From assembly GCA_029553475.1 (NCBI GenBank), contig JAKPKV010000143.1, positions 1 to 64,000 on the forward strand: a DNA stretch of 64,000 nt, in the 5' to 3' direction. Below, piece after piece: positions 1 to 10,443 of this stretch (position 1 is the first letter of the stretch; each line of letters begins with the position of its first letter). The notes beneath the pieces are model-generated. The model was given only the letters and a program-made list of their open reading frames with translations. It did not search any database and was not told where the DNA came from. The DNA comes from Armatimonadota bacterium (GTDB taxonomy: Bacteria; Armatimonadota; Hebobacteria; CAIYQO01). Both the position numbers and the translations under genes were made by a program.

Positions 1-1
1 T

Positions 2-1286
<1,285 letters not shown>

Positions 1287-1323
1287 ACACCGACTGTCAC
1301 TCTAGCGGATGCGGTCACACGAA

Positions 1324-1368
1324 CCCGTGAGTAATCGAAATGTGTATCCCTATTCGGCTACTCACGGG
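1324..1368. terminator. Hairpin between convergent genes, likely bidirectional terminator
   Basis: A perfect 10-bp inverted repeat, CCCGTGAGTA (1324-1333) and TACTCACGGG (1359-1368), lies between the methyltransferase stop and the end of the convergent ATPase gene. There is no clear U-tract. A second imperfect dyad, GTGACTA with TAGTGAC, follows near 1370-1388. A terminator for both genes is the simplest reading. Confidence 0.5.
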
Positions 1369-1423
1369 GGTGACTACTATATAGTGACTTTATACTTGTA
1401 TTCCGACCAGCGCTATTGGAAGG

Positions 1424-4084
1424 TCACGGTAATATCGCACCCGCTTGGCGGCGTTCAATGTCCAGCACCCACCCCCGCAGTGTATCAATCTCCTGCTTCA
1501 CGGCGGTGGGCAGGGGTGGTGGTGAGCCTGCAGGTAGCGGTGCGGTATGCAATAAGGCCGAGCAGCGTCCAAAGCCTTCACGCATGGCGGTACAATCTGC
1601 CGACGATAACACGGTTACTTTAATCAGTCCGGCTGTTTTTACTTTATAGGCATAACGTGTAAACACGGGAGACAGCGCTTTCTCTACGGCGCGTTCCCAC
1701 AGTTCCCGAAGCTCTTCTGCGATTCCCTTTACTTCTCGCAACCACTTTGCAGTATCCCCATACGTGTAGGCATTTGTGACATTCGTCAGGTGCCGGTCTA
1801 GCGAGTCGAGCGCGTCAAGAACGGGACGGACATTCATAGGAATTTCGGCATGGCAATACCCACACCGGTTTTCACCACGCCCGATGCACTGGTAGTGCGG
1901 GTCAATGCCGCATTGCCGGGCTTCGTCGGAAAGTTGGGTGAGGAATACAATGTCATGCGTAAACACAATTACCTGCCGCATTTGGGCTTCCTGCACGAGG
2001 CGCTTCGCGACGGCTTGACGGTATTCATGGTCGAGAGAAGACACAGGGTCGTCAAAGACAATCCCGGAATGGTCGTCCGCCGTTGCTAGTTCAGAGAGAA
2101 ACGCCGCCAGCGCAATACAGCGGTGCTCTCCCTCACTGAAAATTGCTTTCACGTTTGTGTCTTTTTGCCCGGCAAGGCCAATGCGGAATTTAGGCACCCC
2201 ATATTGGCTTCCAGTTTCCTGCATTTCAGCTTGTAGTCGTTCCACTCCGAAACTCAGCACTTCCCCCGCGAAACGGTCTTTGAGCGCTGCGGTAACGAGG
2301 CCGCGAGCGAGTGCTTTGCTTTTATTAGTAATGCCCCGCGTTTCGGTGTCCGTGAGCGCATTCGTCAGTATCGCCAGCTTTTTCCTGCGTGTAATATCAG
2401 CCCGCACGTCGTCAAGCACGTGTCCCAACCACACCCTGTCGTCAAGCTCCTGTAATTCCTTGGTGAGTATCTGTCGCGTTTCGTCCTGCATCGCCTGCTG
2501 TAAATCGGAAATGCGTGTATCAAGGCCCGTAACCAGCGCCTCCAATCCTGCAATGGGTGGTGGTGGCACCGGGGGCAAGCTCGGCCATTCACTTGTGCGT
2601 TTCGCACCGAGCAACAACCGTTGTCGCCACCGGGTGAGCGTCAGAAAGCGGCGGAGTTCAGATGCAACCGCCGGGCATTCCAAGTCACCATCAATCAATC
2701 CGAACGCGTTGAGCCGGTCGGACTGGGTCAGTTGGAGCGCCCGCACGGGAGACAGCGCGGTTTCACACGCGCGTGCCGCTTCTTTGGCGCGGACTTGGGC
2801 ATTGGCTTGAACGAACGCATGGAAGCGCGACAACCGCTGTGCCGCTTCTGATGTTAATGCTTGCTGGCAGAGGACACAGTATGCGCCGTCACCCGTCACG
2901 GGGAAGTCTTGCGCGGGATAGGCGTCCTGCATGGAATACGCGCGGGCTGACTCCCACAAGGCACGCCATGTTTCAGACCCAACATGGGGGAGCGGTTCGT
3001 CACGGAATAGCTCCTCCGCCGCAACACGGGCGGCTTCGGCTTGTGTTTCCGCGTTTGCCAGTAGCAGTTTGATATTCTCAGCCACGATATCGGAAGTGCC
3101 TACGGAAAATTCACGCACGGTGGCAAGCACACGGAGGAGGTGAGCTTTCCGTTGCCGCAGTTGCTCGATTTGTTTTGCCAAGTCGTGTGACAGGTCAGCC
3201 CGCAACGTCTCCTGACGCCGCTGTTCGTCCGGCGTTAAGGTGGCTAACGTCTGGACACCCGTCATGTCAGTGGTAGCAGAGAGTGCAGTGAGGAGCTTGC
3301 TGACCTTCGTGCCAGCCTGACACTGCGGTTTGACTAATGCTGCTGGAATCGCTGCTTGTAATTGCTGCTGTTCCTGTTTCAAGCGTTTTTGCAGTTCAAT
3401 ACAGGCGTCAGCGAGTTGCTCCAACAAATCGAGTGCAGCCGGAGTGTATGCCACGTCGTTGGCTTTTTCGACGTGGATTATGGCGCAAGCGGAGTCAAAC
3501 ACGCTAATGGCGGTCAGTTCGTCGGCGCAGGATGTCCCATCAACCCAATGTGCCGGAGCGGGAACAGCAATACCATTTACTGTGTATTCAATCGTCGCCG
3601 TCGCGCCACTCGTGGCTTGTGGGTCATAAACGTTGGGCAGGATAGCCTCTCCAGCCGCGCGTGCACGGCAGGCTTTTTTCAGAATGCGCGTATAGCCGGA
3701 CTTCCCTGACCCGTTGCCACCATAGACAATCGTCAATCCTGTTTCCCTGAACGTGAGTGACTGCCCGTCCGCGAGAGCGTTGACATGGCACACGTCCTTA
3801 ATGCGCTTGAGGGCAACGACTTTCCCAGTGGTATCGGCTTTCACGTGGTGCGTGGTGAGAGGTTGTGGTTTGGGTGTAGACGGTGACGCCCCCGCTCCTT
3901 CGTGTGCCGCCCGGCACATTGCCAATAATTCGAGGTAATCCTTCTCGGTCAGGCTTCCGTGCAGGCACAGGCGTCGTAAGGCGTCTCGCTGCCATGCGGG
4001 GAGTTGAGCAGACCAGCCCACGATTTCCTGCATGGCCGCGCTAGATGGTGAGCTTGACGACGGGGGAGTCACCGAAACATTCAT
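1424..4084 (-). CDS. SMC/Rad50-like AAA ATPase with zinc hook, RloC/PrrC-like defence protein
   Basis: An 886-residue AAA_13-type ATPase. Walker A is GGNGSGKSG (about 122-130), a CVLCQQA zinc-hook motif sits near residue 410 between coiled-coil-like arms, Walker B with D-loop is GIVFDDPVSSLDHE (about 674-687), and the H-loop is VIVFTHD (about 705). The last 100 residues carry LRELWERAVE and a later LLHTAP, giving R793, E797 and H846. This is the type of residue set (Arg-x3-Glu then His) described for the anticodon nucleases PrrC and RloC, though the spacing to His is longer than I remember. An extra pair, CGYC (741-744), may bind zinc. ATG at 4084 has AGGAGG upstream. It converges on the methyltransferase gene, which suggests a restriction or abortive-infection module. 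Confidence is high for the ATPase and low for nuclease function. Confidence 0.8.
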   Translation of the reverse strand: MNVSVTPPSSSSPSSAAMQEIVGWSAQLPAWQRDALRRLCLHGSLTEKDYLELLAMCRAAHEGAGASPSTPKPQPLTTHHVKADTTGKVVALKRIKDVCHVNALADGQSLTFRETGLTIVYGGNGSGKSGYTRILKKACRARAAGEAILPNVYDPQATSGATATIEYTVNGIAVPAPAHWVDGTSCADELTAISVFDSACAIIHVEKANDVAYTPAALDLLEQLADACIELQKRLKQEQQQLQAAIPAALVKPQCQAGTKVSKLLTALSATTDMTGVQTLATLTPDEQRRQETLRADLSHDLAKQIEQLRQRKAHLLRVLATVREFSVGTSDIVAENIKLLLANAETQAEAARVAAEELFRDEPLPHVGSETWRALWESARAYSMQDAYPAQDFPVTGDGAYCVLCQQALTSEAAQRLSRFHAFVQANAQVRAKEAARACETALSPVRALQLTQSDRLNAFGLIDGDLECPAVASELRRFLTLTRWRQRLLLGAKRTSEWPSLPPVPPPPIAGLEALVTGLDTRISDLQQAMQDETRQILTKELQELDDRVWLGHVLDDVRADITRRKKLAILTNALTDTETRGITNKSKALARGLVTAALKDRFAGEVLSFGVERLQAEMQETGSQYGVPKFRIGLAGQKDTNVKAIFSEGEHRCIALAAFLSELATADDHSGIVFDDPVSSLDHEYRQAVAKRLVQEAQMRQVIVFTHDIVFLTQLSDEARQCGIDPHYQCIGRGENRCGYCHAEIPMNVRPVLDALDSLDRHLTNVTNAYTYGDTAKWLREVKGIAEELRELWERAVEKALSPVFTRYAYKVKTAGLIKVTVLSSADCTAMREGFGRCSALLHTAPLPAGSPPPLPTAVKQEIDTLRGWVLDIERRQAGAILP

Positions 4085-4828
4085 GCCACAAGCCTCCTGT
4101 ATGGCTTTATATAGAATGATTCGCGTTGCATATGGTGAATGCCTGCTAACAAAGGCTATTTAGGCGATTATTCTACCGCTATCCCTTTGCCTTCCCATGT
4201 TTACCCCGGTGTAGTTTGTCCCGTGCTGTCCAGCGTTGCGCTGGCTCGGTCATAGTGCGCCGTCATTTTCGCGGCCACCCCCGTTTCCCCCGTCCCCGCA
4301 GTTCACGGCGTGTTCACGGCAAACCTTGGCACTGAAAAATTTTGGAAGGGTGGCCTGTTTCCTAGAAAAAAGAAGGGTACGCCTTCTTTGGCGAAGGTCA
4401 CCAGCGTTACGCCGACCACGCGGGGAGGTGTCGCCGGCTGGGGGGCGGGGCGTTGCTTAGCTTACAAGGAGTGACGGAGCGGGCGAAATCGCTCAAAGCA
4501 GCCAGTTTGTAGTGATTATCACATAGATTTCCGCTGGGCAACTCGGTTTTTACATATTTTGCGCACCTGACGCGTTCCGCCACTGAAAAAATGTCCAACC
4601 GACCGGTCGCAGGGACGGCTTGAGGTTTCCGACATAGGGGGGGTAGGCATGGGGAACCGCACCGTGGGTACGAATGCCCGCAATGGTAGACAGGAGTTCG
4701 GGTGTTCGTTCCCAGTCGGGGAGACAAGCAGGGGATATATACAGAGATATATATCGCATTGCCTTCACTTGGGGTAGAACAGAACTCGACAACTCCTCGC
4801 TGGACAGCGCTCTTTTCGGAAGGTAAGG
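4085..4828. other. Non-coding stretch upstream of the AAA ATPase
   Basis: About 740 bases without a convincing gene; the open frames here lack ribosome sites and coding-like composition. Just upstream of the ATPase (minus strand) lie AGGAGG and an AT-rich segment reading TATATAAAGCC, a plausible promoter and leader for that gene. Around 4730-4755 there is an AT-rich dyad with two ATATAT runs, similar to those at 8030 and 10490. Nothing else is recognisable. Confidence 0.4.
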
Positions 4829-4873
4829 CCGTCATAGCGCATACCAACACGCAGGTATGTCTATGACGGCCCA
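4829..4873 (-). terminator. Strong hairpin after the primase-helicase operon
   Basis: A long inverted repeat pairs GGCCGTCATAG plus ATACC with GGTAT plus TATGACGGCC, interrupted by a small internal bulge and an eight-base loop. It lies 16 bases beyond the stop codon of the primase-helicase C-terminal part at 4889, so it most likely ends the leftward operon. Confidence 0.6.
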
Positions 4874-4888
4874 TGATCTCCAGCGCTG

Positions 4889-5605
4889 TTACGCTTGCGG
4901 GTCGTCTGTTTGTTTCGATGACTCGTCTTCGTGCTTCACCGGTTCTGCTGTTTGCTTCGGCGGCACGGTACACTCAATCGTTCTGATAGCCCACACGACC
5001 GGGTGGCCGTCCTTGACACGCACAACCCCCAATGCGCTCTCGCCATACGGCCGGTCTTCACGTTTCAGGAGCGCCTGCCCGATTCGCCGCACGGCGCTCC
5101 CGCGTTCCACCATTTCGTTCAGGTCGGCCAACTCGTCGGGAATGACCGAGCCAAAGCCCTTGAGCTTGTCGGCGATATCGGCAGCGCGGAAGCTTTGCGG
5201 GAAGAACCTTTGCACGGTCGTCAAGAACGCTTCCCATTGCACGGATTCCGTATCACTCCGCCGCCGCCGCGCCTCCTGATTGCCCAAGAACGCCGGGATA
5301 CCGACGAAATCCAGGAGTCCACCCATAGTGTGCGCGAATGTTTCATACGAGCGGAACTCCGGTATCGGTGACGTGGACGACGGACAGTTTGCCTTCCGAT
5401 ACGCCTGCCAAAGTGTCAGTTTCGCCCATACCAACTCCGCCCGGTGCTCCATGACCCACGCAATCAACGGAAAATGCGTAAAATTCTCCAGGTGATTCAT
5501 GCCGCGCGCCCGCTGGCAAATCCGTATGCCCATGGTGCGCCGGAAGATATCCCCGCCGATATCCACGTTATTGCCGGTGCCAATCCACACCGTGCGATTC
5601 GGCAC
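4889..5605 (-). CDS. Primase-helicase, C-terminal part, in a shifted frame
   Basis: This frame continues the protein encoded at 5568-7955. It opens with PNRTVWIGTGNNVDIGGDIF, which matches the sensor-1 region (TGNN) and the arginine-finger region of plasmid/phage primase-helicases. Reading the frame upstream to about 5640 gives ARELGVLRDISVPNRT, exactly what should follow the LLTARRWR end of the other frame. The 238 residues end in a charged tail. The ATG at 5605 has no ribosome site, so independent translation is unlikely. The two halves would form one protein of about 1020 residues if two bases were restored in the CG run at 5631-5642. It is either a real frameshift, a slippage site or a sequencing error. 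Confidence 0.75.
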   Translation of the reverse strand: MPNRTVWIGTGNNVDIGGDIFRRTMGIRICQRARGMNHLENFTHFPLIAWVMEHRAELVWAKLTLWQAYRKANCPSSTSPIPEFRSYETFAHTMGGLLDFVGIPAFLGNQEARRRRSDTESVQWEAFLTTVQRFFPQSFRAADIADKLKGFGSVIPDELADLNEMVERGSAVRRIGQALLKREDRPYGESALGVVRVKDGHPVVWAIRTIECTVPPKQTAEPVKHEDESSKQTDDPQA

Positions 5606-7955
5606 GGAAATGTCCCGTAATACTCCTAACTCGCGCGCGCCAGCGGCGGGCGGTGAGCAACGCCGCCAAGTGTTGCGATTTCAGGACGCCGTCAATATTG
5701 TCATACAGACTAATCGGCACCCCGCTTTTCAGGGTGGAGGATATCTGCTTCCGCCACTCTTCGTCCGTCGCCGGAGTCGTGGTCACGTCAGGCTCTTGGC
5801 CCAATTCCTCCGCAACAAGCACCCGCGCCAGTAGCCCTTTCCCACTATCCGGCGCGTTCGCTTCGATAAGAATAAACGGAAACGCCTCGTCTACATACGG
5901 CAAGAGCATGGGCGCGAACCGCGCGGCAATAAAGTTCGCGTAATCGGCCTTGGACGCGAAAATGAAGTCACAGACCGGGTCGTGTAACAGTTTGACCGCG
6001 CGTTCAAGCTCCTTTGTCCCCGGATTCTCCGATATCGGTGGCAGCACAAACCCCGGCACAGGACGGTAGATACGCCGTGTCTGCGCGTCGTATCCCGGCT
6101 CCGCCATAATGCTCCCATCCTTGCGGATAAACGGACTAATTGAGATACCTTGAATGGGCTGGAGCGGCCAATTCCACCGTCCCTGAATATGGTCAGAGAG
6201 TTTCTTCGGGCATTCTACGTGTTTGACGTGACCGTCCGTAACTTCCACCATATCGCAAATTTCTTCCAACCGCGTTTGCAGGTGTATGGCGTCCATTTCC
6301 TGCAGCCGGGCATTCCCCTCCGGGTCTACCACCAGTTCCACCAGCGCCAAGTCATGCTGGAACAGCGTCGGCCCCCACTCTTTTGAGGTCATGCCCGCAA
6401 TGAGGTGGTGCACCGCTGTATATGCAATCTCACGGAGCGGGATATTCTCATTAACCACCACGCGGGGTTTCGTGGTCGTGAGCGTTTCTTCGGCTTGTTT
6501 CCGCTGCTTCACCAGTAAGTGCTTCCGCACTTTCCGCACCTTACTGTCCAAATCACGCTTGTGCAAGGCGTCAATGGCCTTGTCTAAATCATGGAGTATG
6601 TCCTCATACTCACCCACCGGCAACTTGGCGAGGTCGTCGGCAATCTCATAGACCGCCGCCGCTTTGCCTTTCGCTTTCGCTGCGTCAGCAGCGGTGTAAA
6701 TACGCGCCAACTCGTCTTCGCTCACCCAGACCTCATCCGGGTCACCCCAGTCCGAAGCGCCGTAGCCGTCGTCGCGCAACGCTTTCGCCGCCGCGCTGTA
6801 GTCGCCCCCGTGCTTCAACAGGGCGTAGACGGCAAAGAGCTTGTACGCCTGCCCCTCCTCAAAGGGGTCAGCATTACTGGAGAAGACGTAAAACAGGCCG
6901 AGTGCCGTGTTGTATGTGGCGGAGCAACTCCCCTCGGTCTTTCCCGGACGCCGCCAATACTCCGTGCCGTCGGGCCGGGTAGACAGATACTGCCAGCCGT
7001 GCGTCTCCAGCAGCGCGCGGTGGTCGCCGCGTGCGCTGTAGTCGTCACCGGGCCGGTTCCCCCAGCCGGGAGAAGGCGGGAGCGGCGGTTCCGGTTTCGG
7101 GTCGGGCTGCACTTCGGTGAGGCCGCGCATGATATCAAGCAGCGCGTCCACTTCGTCGGCGCTGAATACGGGAATGTCACCGAGACTCCCCGACACCACC
7201 CGGTACGGACAGTCCGGCGCGGGCGGCATACCCGGCAGGCGCGACGGAGCCACGGCATACACCCCGGTGCCTTGTACCTCAATGAGCGTGCGCTTCTTTT
7301 GTTCCGCTTCGTCCCAATAGCGGGCTAACACCATTTTTGAGTACGGGTAGTTCCCACACCGGAAATACCGGTGGTCACCCTTGCGCGTTTTCACGTGCGG
7401 CATACGCGCGGCCAAGTGGCCCACCCCCTGCTCGGCGCACCGGCGCAGGAAGGCGTCGTGAATGTCCGCCCGGTCGAAGTCGGCAATGAGCAGGTTGCCG
7501 GAGACGGCTCCCGCGTAAATGCCGATACCGTAGCCCTGCTGGTCGGGTTCCCCGCCGAACCAGTCACAGAGTTCGTCCACGGTCGCCCGGCGTGTGGTGC
7601 GCACCGGTTCCAACGCCTCACTGCTTAACTTGGGGGTTTTATCGGTCAGCGTAACCCGGAACGCCGATAGGCCATATTGCTCCACGTAAGTGACGGCGGT
7701 AGACAGCGTGTAATTATCGTCGCCGTCGTCCTCGTCTACGCCGTCCGCCATTGCCACCCCGGTTCCCGTGGGGTACAATGAGGCCGGAGCCTGTTCATGG
7801 GAATGGGCGTCCCCAAGAGCCTCGCCGTGCTGGTCGTCAAACTCGCCACTGCGGGGCTTTACAGTCGTCGCCACTGCGTCCGCGTCTGTGTCGGCTACCG
7901 TGTCCTCCCACGCGTCCACCGTGAAGCGGTCGTCGCGTTCGTCAATGTCTACCAT
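5568..7955 (-). CDS. Prim-Pol primase fused to replication helicase, N-terminal part, frameshifted near its end
   Basis: The replication protein of the integrated element. An acidic leader of about 85 residues precedes an archaeo-eukaryotic primase (Prim-Pol) domain with the metal-binding LLIADFD (D159, D161), KGDHRYFR and the LIEVQGTGVYAVAPS motif. After a linker comes a helicase-type ATPase with a variant P-loop EANAPDSGKG (near residue 690) and Walker B-like ISLYDNID. The frame then runs into 20 unrelated residues after LLTARRWR, because of an apparent 2-base loss in a CGCGCGCG run (5631-5642). The rest of the domain is encoded at 4889-5605. ATG at 7955 has GAGG eight bases upstream. It is last in a leftward operon with three small genes. 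Such fused proteins drive replication of integrative plasmids and phage satellites. Confidence 0.82.
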   Translation of the reverse strand: MVDIDERDDRFTVDAWEDTVADTDADAVATTVKPRSGEFDDQHGEALGDAHSHEQAPASLYPTGTGVAMADGVDEDDGDDNYTLSTAVTYVEQYGLSAFRVTLTDKTPKLSSEALEPVRTTRRATVDELCDWFGGEPDQQGYGIGIYAGAVSGNLLIADFDRADIHDAFLRRCAEQGVGHLAARMPHVKTRKGDHRYFRCGNYPYSKMVLARYWDEAEQKKRTLIEVQGTGVYAVAPSRLPGMPPAPDCPYRVVSGSLGDIPVFSADEVDALLDIMRGLTEVQPDPKPEPPLPPSPGWGNRPGDDYSARGDHRALLETHGWQYLSTRPDGTEYWRRPGKTEGSCSATYNTALGLFYVFSSNADPFEEGQAYKLFAVYALLKHGGDYSAAAKALRDDGYGASDWGDPDEVWVSEDELARIYTAADAAKAKGKAAAVYEIADDLAKLPVGEYEDILHDLDKAIDALHKRDLDSKVRKVRKHLLVKQRKQAEETLTTTKPRVVVNENIPLREIAYTAVHHLIAGMTSKEWGPTLFQHDLALVELVVDPEGNARLQEMDAIHLQTRLEEICDMVEVTDGHVKHVECPKKLSDHIQGRWNWPLQPIQGISISPFIRKDGSIMAEPGYDAQTRRIYRPVPGFVLPPISENPGTKELERAVKLLHDPVCDFIFASKADYANFIAARFAPMLLPYVDEAFPFILIEANAPDSGKGLLARVLVAEELGQEPDVTTTPATDEEWRKQISSTLKSGVPISLYDNIDGVLKSQHLAALLTARRWRARVRSITGHFRAESHGVDWHRQ

Positions 7956-8141
7956 AACATAAACCTCAATAATTCCTGCATGTATTCAGCGGTGAGTGTC
8001 ACCGCCCCACCGGTTTGCGCGGTGGGCTTATATATCTCGTGTTAGCATGGTGGTGGGGGAACCACCGCGCCCGCGCTACCTGTAGCCGGTTAATACCATA
8101 CCTTTGCTCCTTTCGATTCCGCGTGGAACTTGTGTATGTAC
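7956..8141. other. Short spacer with small hairpins inside the element operon
   Basis: This 186-base gap separates the 129-residue protein gene from the primase gene. It contains CCCCACCGG...GCGGTGGG-type dyads around 8008-8030 and a TTATATAT run. It could hold an internal promoter or processing site; no gene is visible. Confidence 0.3.
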
Positions 8142-8531
8142 CTACCACCCCATACCCTCGTCCTCCCACGCGGGGGTTTCGTCATAGATTTGCGTGCCCG
8201 CATAGACGGCTTCGTAGCGCTGGCGCGGCCACCAATAGTAGAGCCGTCCGCTGCCGTCCCGCGTTATGCGCCCGTGGTCAATCATGTCCGCCAACTCGGT
8301 AGCCATGCACTCATCCGTGTCTTCGAGCAACAGTTCAAGGGTGTCATACCCCTCCCGCTGCAACCGGACGGCTTGTGCCACCGAGACGTACCACGGATTC
8401 CATTGCAGTCCCCGGACATGACTCGCTCCGCCCCACGAGAGCGTGCGCAGCGCCCTGCCTTCCTTCGGATAGAGTGTGTAGGTATTACTCGGCGGGGGGC
8501 CGTCGTCGTCGTCCGACCAGTTATAGCGCAT
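8142..8531 (-). CDS. Hypothetical acidic protein of the integrated element
   Basis: A 129-residue protein that I do not recognise. It opens with an acidic patch (SDDDDGPP), has several tryptophans (WNPWYVS, YYWWPRQ) and a central amphipathic helix that may be helical by composition (REGYDTLELLLEDTDECMATELADMI). ATG at 8531 is preceded by AGGAAGGAG at good spacing, which makes translation convincing. It lies upstream of the primase gene and downstream of two other small genes, so an accessory role in replication or its control is plausible from position alone. Confidence 0.6.
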   Translation of the reverse strand: MRYNWSDDDDGPPPSNTYTLYPKEGRALRTLSWGGASHVRGLQWNPWYVSVAQAVRLQREGYDTLELLLEDTDECMATELADMIDHGRITRDGSGRLYYWWPRQRYEAVYAGTQIYDETPAWEDEGMGW

Positions 8532-8621
8532 GGCGTGCTCCTTCCTGCCGTTCCCACGTCGAGAGCGGCCAATGTGAATTGCTCATGCAGTGTCCTCCTT
8601 TCTCATGTCTGTCGTGCATGC

Positions 8622-8936
8622 TTACTCTTCCGTAACGGCGTCACCGTCTGTCTGCACAGGGTCACTTTGCGGAGCGACCGGCACTGTTTCAACACGCACG
8701 ACACGCGGACGGCGTGCCTCACGCATGTGCTGGTTGTCTTGCTCCGATTCGTCGAAGTCCCACGCTTCGGAGCATTCGCCCGCTTCTTCAAGGGCTTCCG
8801 CGAACGCCCGTTGAATTTCCGGGTCAGGCTGCCGCATTTTGGCGAGAGCTTCTGCGCACGCCCGCTGCACGCTCCGGTCGGGTCGCTGGGCTTTACGGAA
8901 AATCGCTTCCACCTCTCGCGTTCGGTCAGGATACAT
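8622..8936 (-). CDS. Hypothetical helical protein of the integrated element
   Basis: A 104-residue protein with no recognised domain. I start it at the ATG at 8936 (MYPDRTREVEAIF) because AAAAGGAG stands seven bases before it; a longer frame exists to 8978 but has no ribosome site. It contains two similar helical segments, DRSVQRACAEALAKM and DPEIQRAFAEALEEA, an internal duplication, followed by an acidic, proline-rich tail. The gene overlaps the end of its upstream neighbour by 11 bases, so both are translated from one message. Confidence 0.6.
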   Translation of the reverse strand: MYPDRTREVEAIFRKAQRPDRSVQRACAEALAKMRQPDPEIQRAFAEALEEAGECSEAWDFDESEQDNQHMREARRPRVVRVETVPVAPQSDPVQTDGDAVTEE

Positions 8937-9162
8937 ACGATAACTCCTTTTCTGTCGGTTTCTCGGTGCAGCACACAAACGTCTGCGTGTTCGGCAGTAA
9001 GCCGCCGCTAGGGTAGGGCAGTATACGGCTCGCTTGCATGGCGTCTAAACCGCAGATTAGCTCCCGCAGCGTGTCCGCACTGAGAACAGCGCGCACGTTA
9101 TCAATCGAACTAATGCCTCGCTGCTTCACTCTCCGCTGTGCTTGCTCGTGTTCCTGTGACAT
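8926..9162 (-). CDS. Hypothetical small protein, first gene of the replication operon
   Basis: A 78-residue protein that I do not recognise. The ATG at 9162 (MSQEHEQAQRRVKQ) is chosen over the one at 9198 because GGAGG lies six bases before it. The N-terminal half is charged and helical and could bind nucleic acid. The C-terminal half is PYPSGGLLPNTQTFVCC followed by a polar tail. It is the promoter-proximal gene of the leftward operon and divergent from the zinc-finger gene at 9332, a typical place for a small regulator, but no helix-turn-helix is evident. Confidence 0.55.
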   Translation of the reverse strand: MSQEHEQAQRRVKQRGISSIDNVRAVLSADTLRELICGLDAMQASRILPYPSGGLLPNTQTFVCCTEKPTEKELSYVS

Positions 9163-9331
9163 AAAAACCTCCATATGTGTCGTTCGTCGCTTCCGCACAT
9201 GCTCATGCCAACACGAAGCGAACCATGTCGGGGCGACAGAAAGAAAGATACCGCAGACGGAATTGCCTTCGTCGGACTAAAAGGGTATGATTTTGGTGCG
9301 ACAAACATGGATTTGCGTCGCGGGAGGTCAC
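9163..9331. promoter_or_regulatory. Divergent control region of the element
   Basis: This 169-base space separates two divergently transcribed units. It contains dyads that could be operators: CGCTTC...GAAGCG (21-base spacer) and TGTCG-GGG-CGACA. No confident -35/-10 pair could be placed. Function is inferred from position. Confidence 0.35.
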
Positions 9332-10399
9332 ATGCAGGATTATAAGCTCATGCACGCGGAGGTCGAAGTCGCGGAGCGGGGGTATCGGTGTGTAAATGCG
9401 CAGCTAGACAATTCTGTCTTATCGCACGTGAGTGTCGAAGGGCTTGCTCAAACGGCAAAGAAGCGTCGGCCTCACTGGAGTGACGAACAGGCGAAAGCCG
9501 ACGCTCAAGCGCGGTATAATGCGATACGCCGTGAGGTGGAAACACGGGTACTCACAACGATTGATTTCCCGAAATCCCTCCGCCAGCGAACGAAGGAGTT
9601 ATACCAGTACCGGTGGCGCGCACTTGAGCCGTCCATCCCAATCAAACGGAAAAACCCCATGCAGGAACCATACTTATTTAAGGTCTTTGCCCGCATGGTT
9701 CACGCAGAGGACTTTGAGGATGCGTGTATCCATTTTGCCAACGAATGGGGATTTCTTGGTAAACCGCGTGAGGCCAGTGAACTTGACGGTGAACATATCG
9801 TGCGGCCTATTGAGGGCGAAGCGGTGACACTGTGGCGAGACGAAGCTGCGGTTATAGCGCAGGTGGTCGAACTGCTACGCCTTGCCAAGCAAGAGAACGA
9901 GCCGTGGCAACTGAAAAGCTGGTTTCGGTGGCAAGATGGTCGCGTATATTTCACAAAAGGGGCGAAGAAGCAATACGTTGCGCACTATGTGCCGGAGGCG
10001 AGTGTCACGGAACCGCTGATTGAGCTTCGCGACGCGCGCGCGGCGGCACAGCGACACGTCCATAACCTCGTGAATGCGCATGTGAAGGGACAGACCGCCG
10101 CGCGGTGTGAATGGAATCCCACGGAGGGGGGATACGAGACGCATGTCACCTTTACGTCATTATTGGGGGCGCTGTGGCTCCAGTGCCTGAACGAACTGAC
10201 CGGCGAGGTGGATTGGGCGCAGTGCCCGCAATGCGGGACGTGGTTCCAACGCAGTGGAGAGAATGGACGGCGCACGAATGCCAAACTCTGTGGGAATCCC
10301 AAGTGCAAACAGCAGCGCTATTATGTGGGCAAGGGGAAAGAGACACGGAAGCGGCGGTATGCCGCCGAGAAAGCCATGAAGACAGCGCAGGCCGCGTGA
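9332..10399 (+). CDS. Zinc-finger protein with CxxC...CxxxxC C-terminus, possible DNA-binding regulator
   Basis: A 355-residue protein. The N-terminal 250 residues are not recognised. The C-terminus has a four-cysteine finger, CPQCGTWFQR followed by KLCGNPKCKQQRYY, then a very basic tail (GKGKETRKRRYAAEKAMK). The finger is organised like that of CGNR-type regulators (CGN...C plus a basic helix), so DNA binding is a reasonable guess. I start at the ATG at 9332 because GGGAGG lies four bases upstream; the frame is open to 9287. It is transcribed away from the replication operon and lies between it and the integrase, so it may control excision or replication. Confidence 0.6.
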   Translation: MQDYKLMHAEVEVAERGYRCVNAQLDNSVLSHVSVEGLAQTAKKRRPHWSDEQAKADAQARYNAIRREVETRVLTTIDFPKSLRQRTKELYQYRWRALEPSIPIKRKNPMQEPYLFKVFARMVHAEDFEDACIHFANEWGFLGKPREASELDGEHIVRPIEGEAVTLWRDEAAVIAQVVELLRLAKQENEPWQLKSWFRWQDGRVYFTKGAKKQYVAHYVPEASVTEPLIELRDARAAAQRHVHNLVNAHVKGQTAARCEWNPTEGGYETHVTFTSLLGALWLQCLNELTGEVDWAQCPQCGTWFQRSGENGRRTNAKLCGNPKCKQQRYYVGKGKETRKRRYAAEKAMKTAQAA

Positions 10400-10443
10400 C
10401 GGTGGAGGCACCACCTGTTCACACGCGGGGGAATGGCGAGTCG

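Noticed and set aside
4407-4973. 188-codon minus-strand open frame after the primase genes
   Set aside because: No ribosome site and poor, Cys/Arg-rich composition; it overlaps the strong hairpin at 4829-4873 and the end of the true gene.
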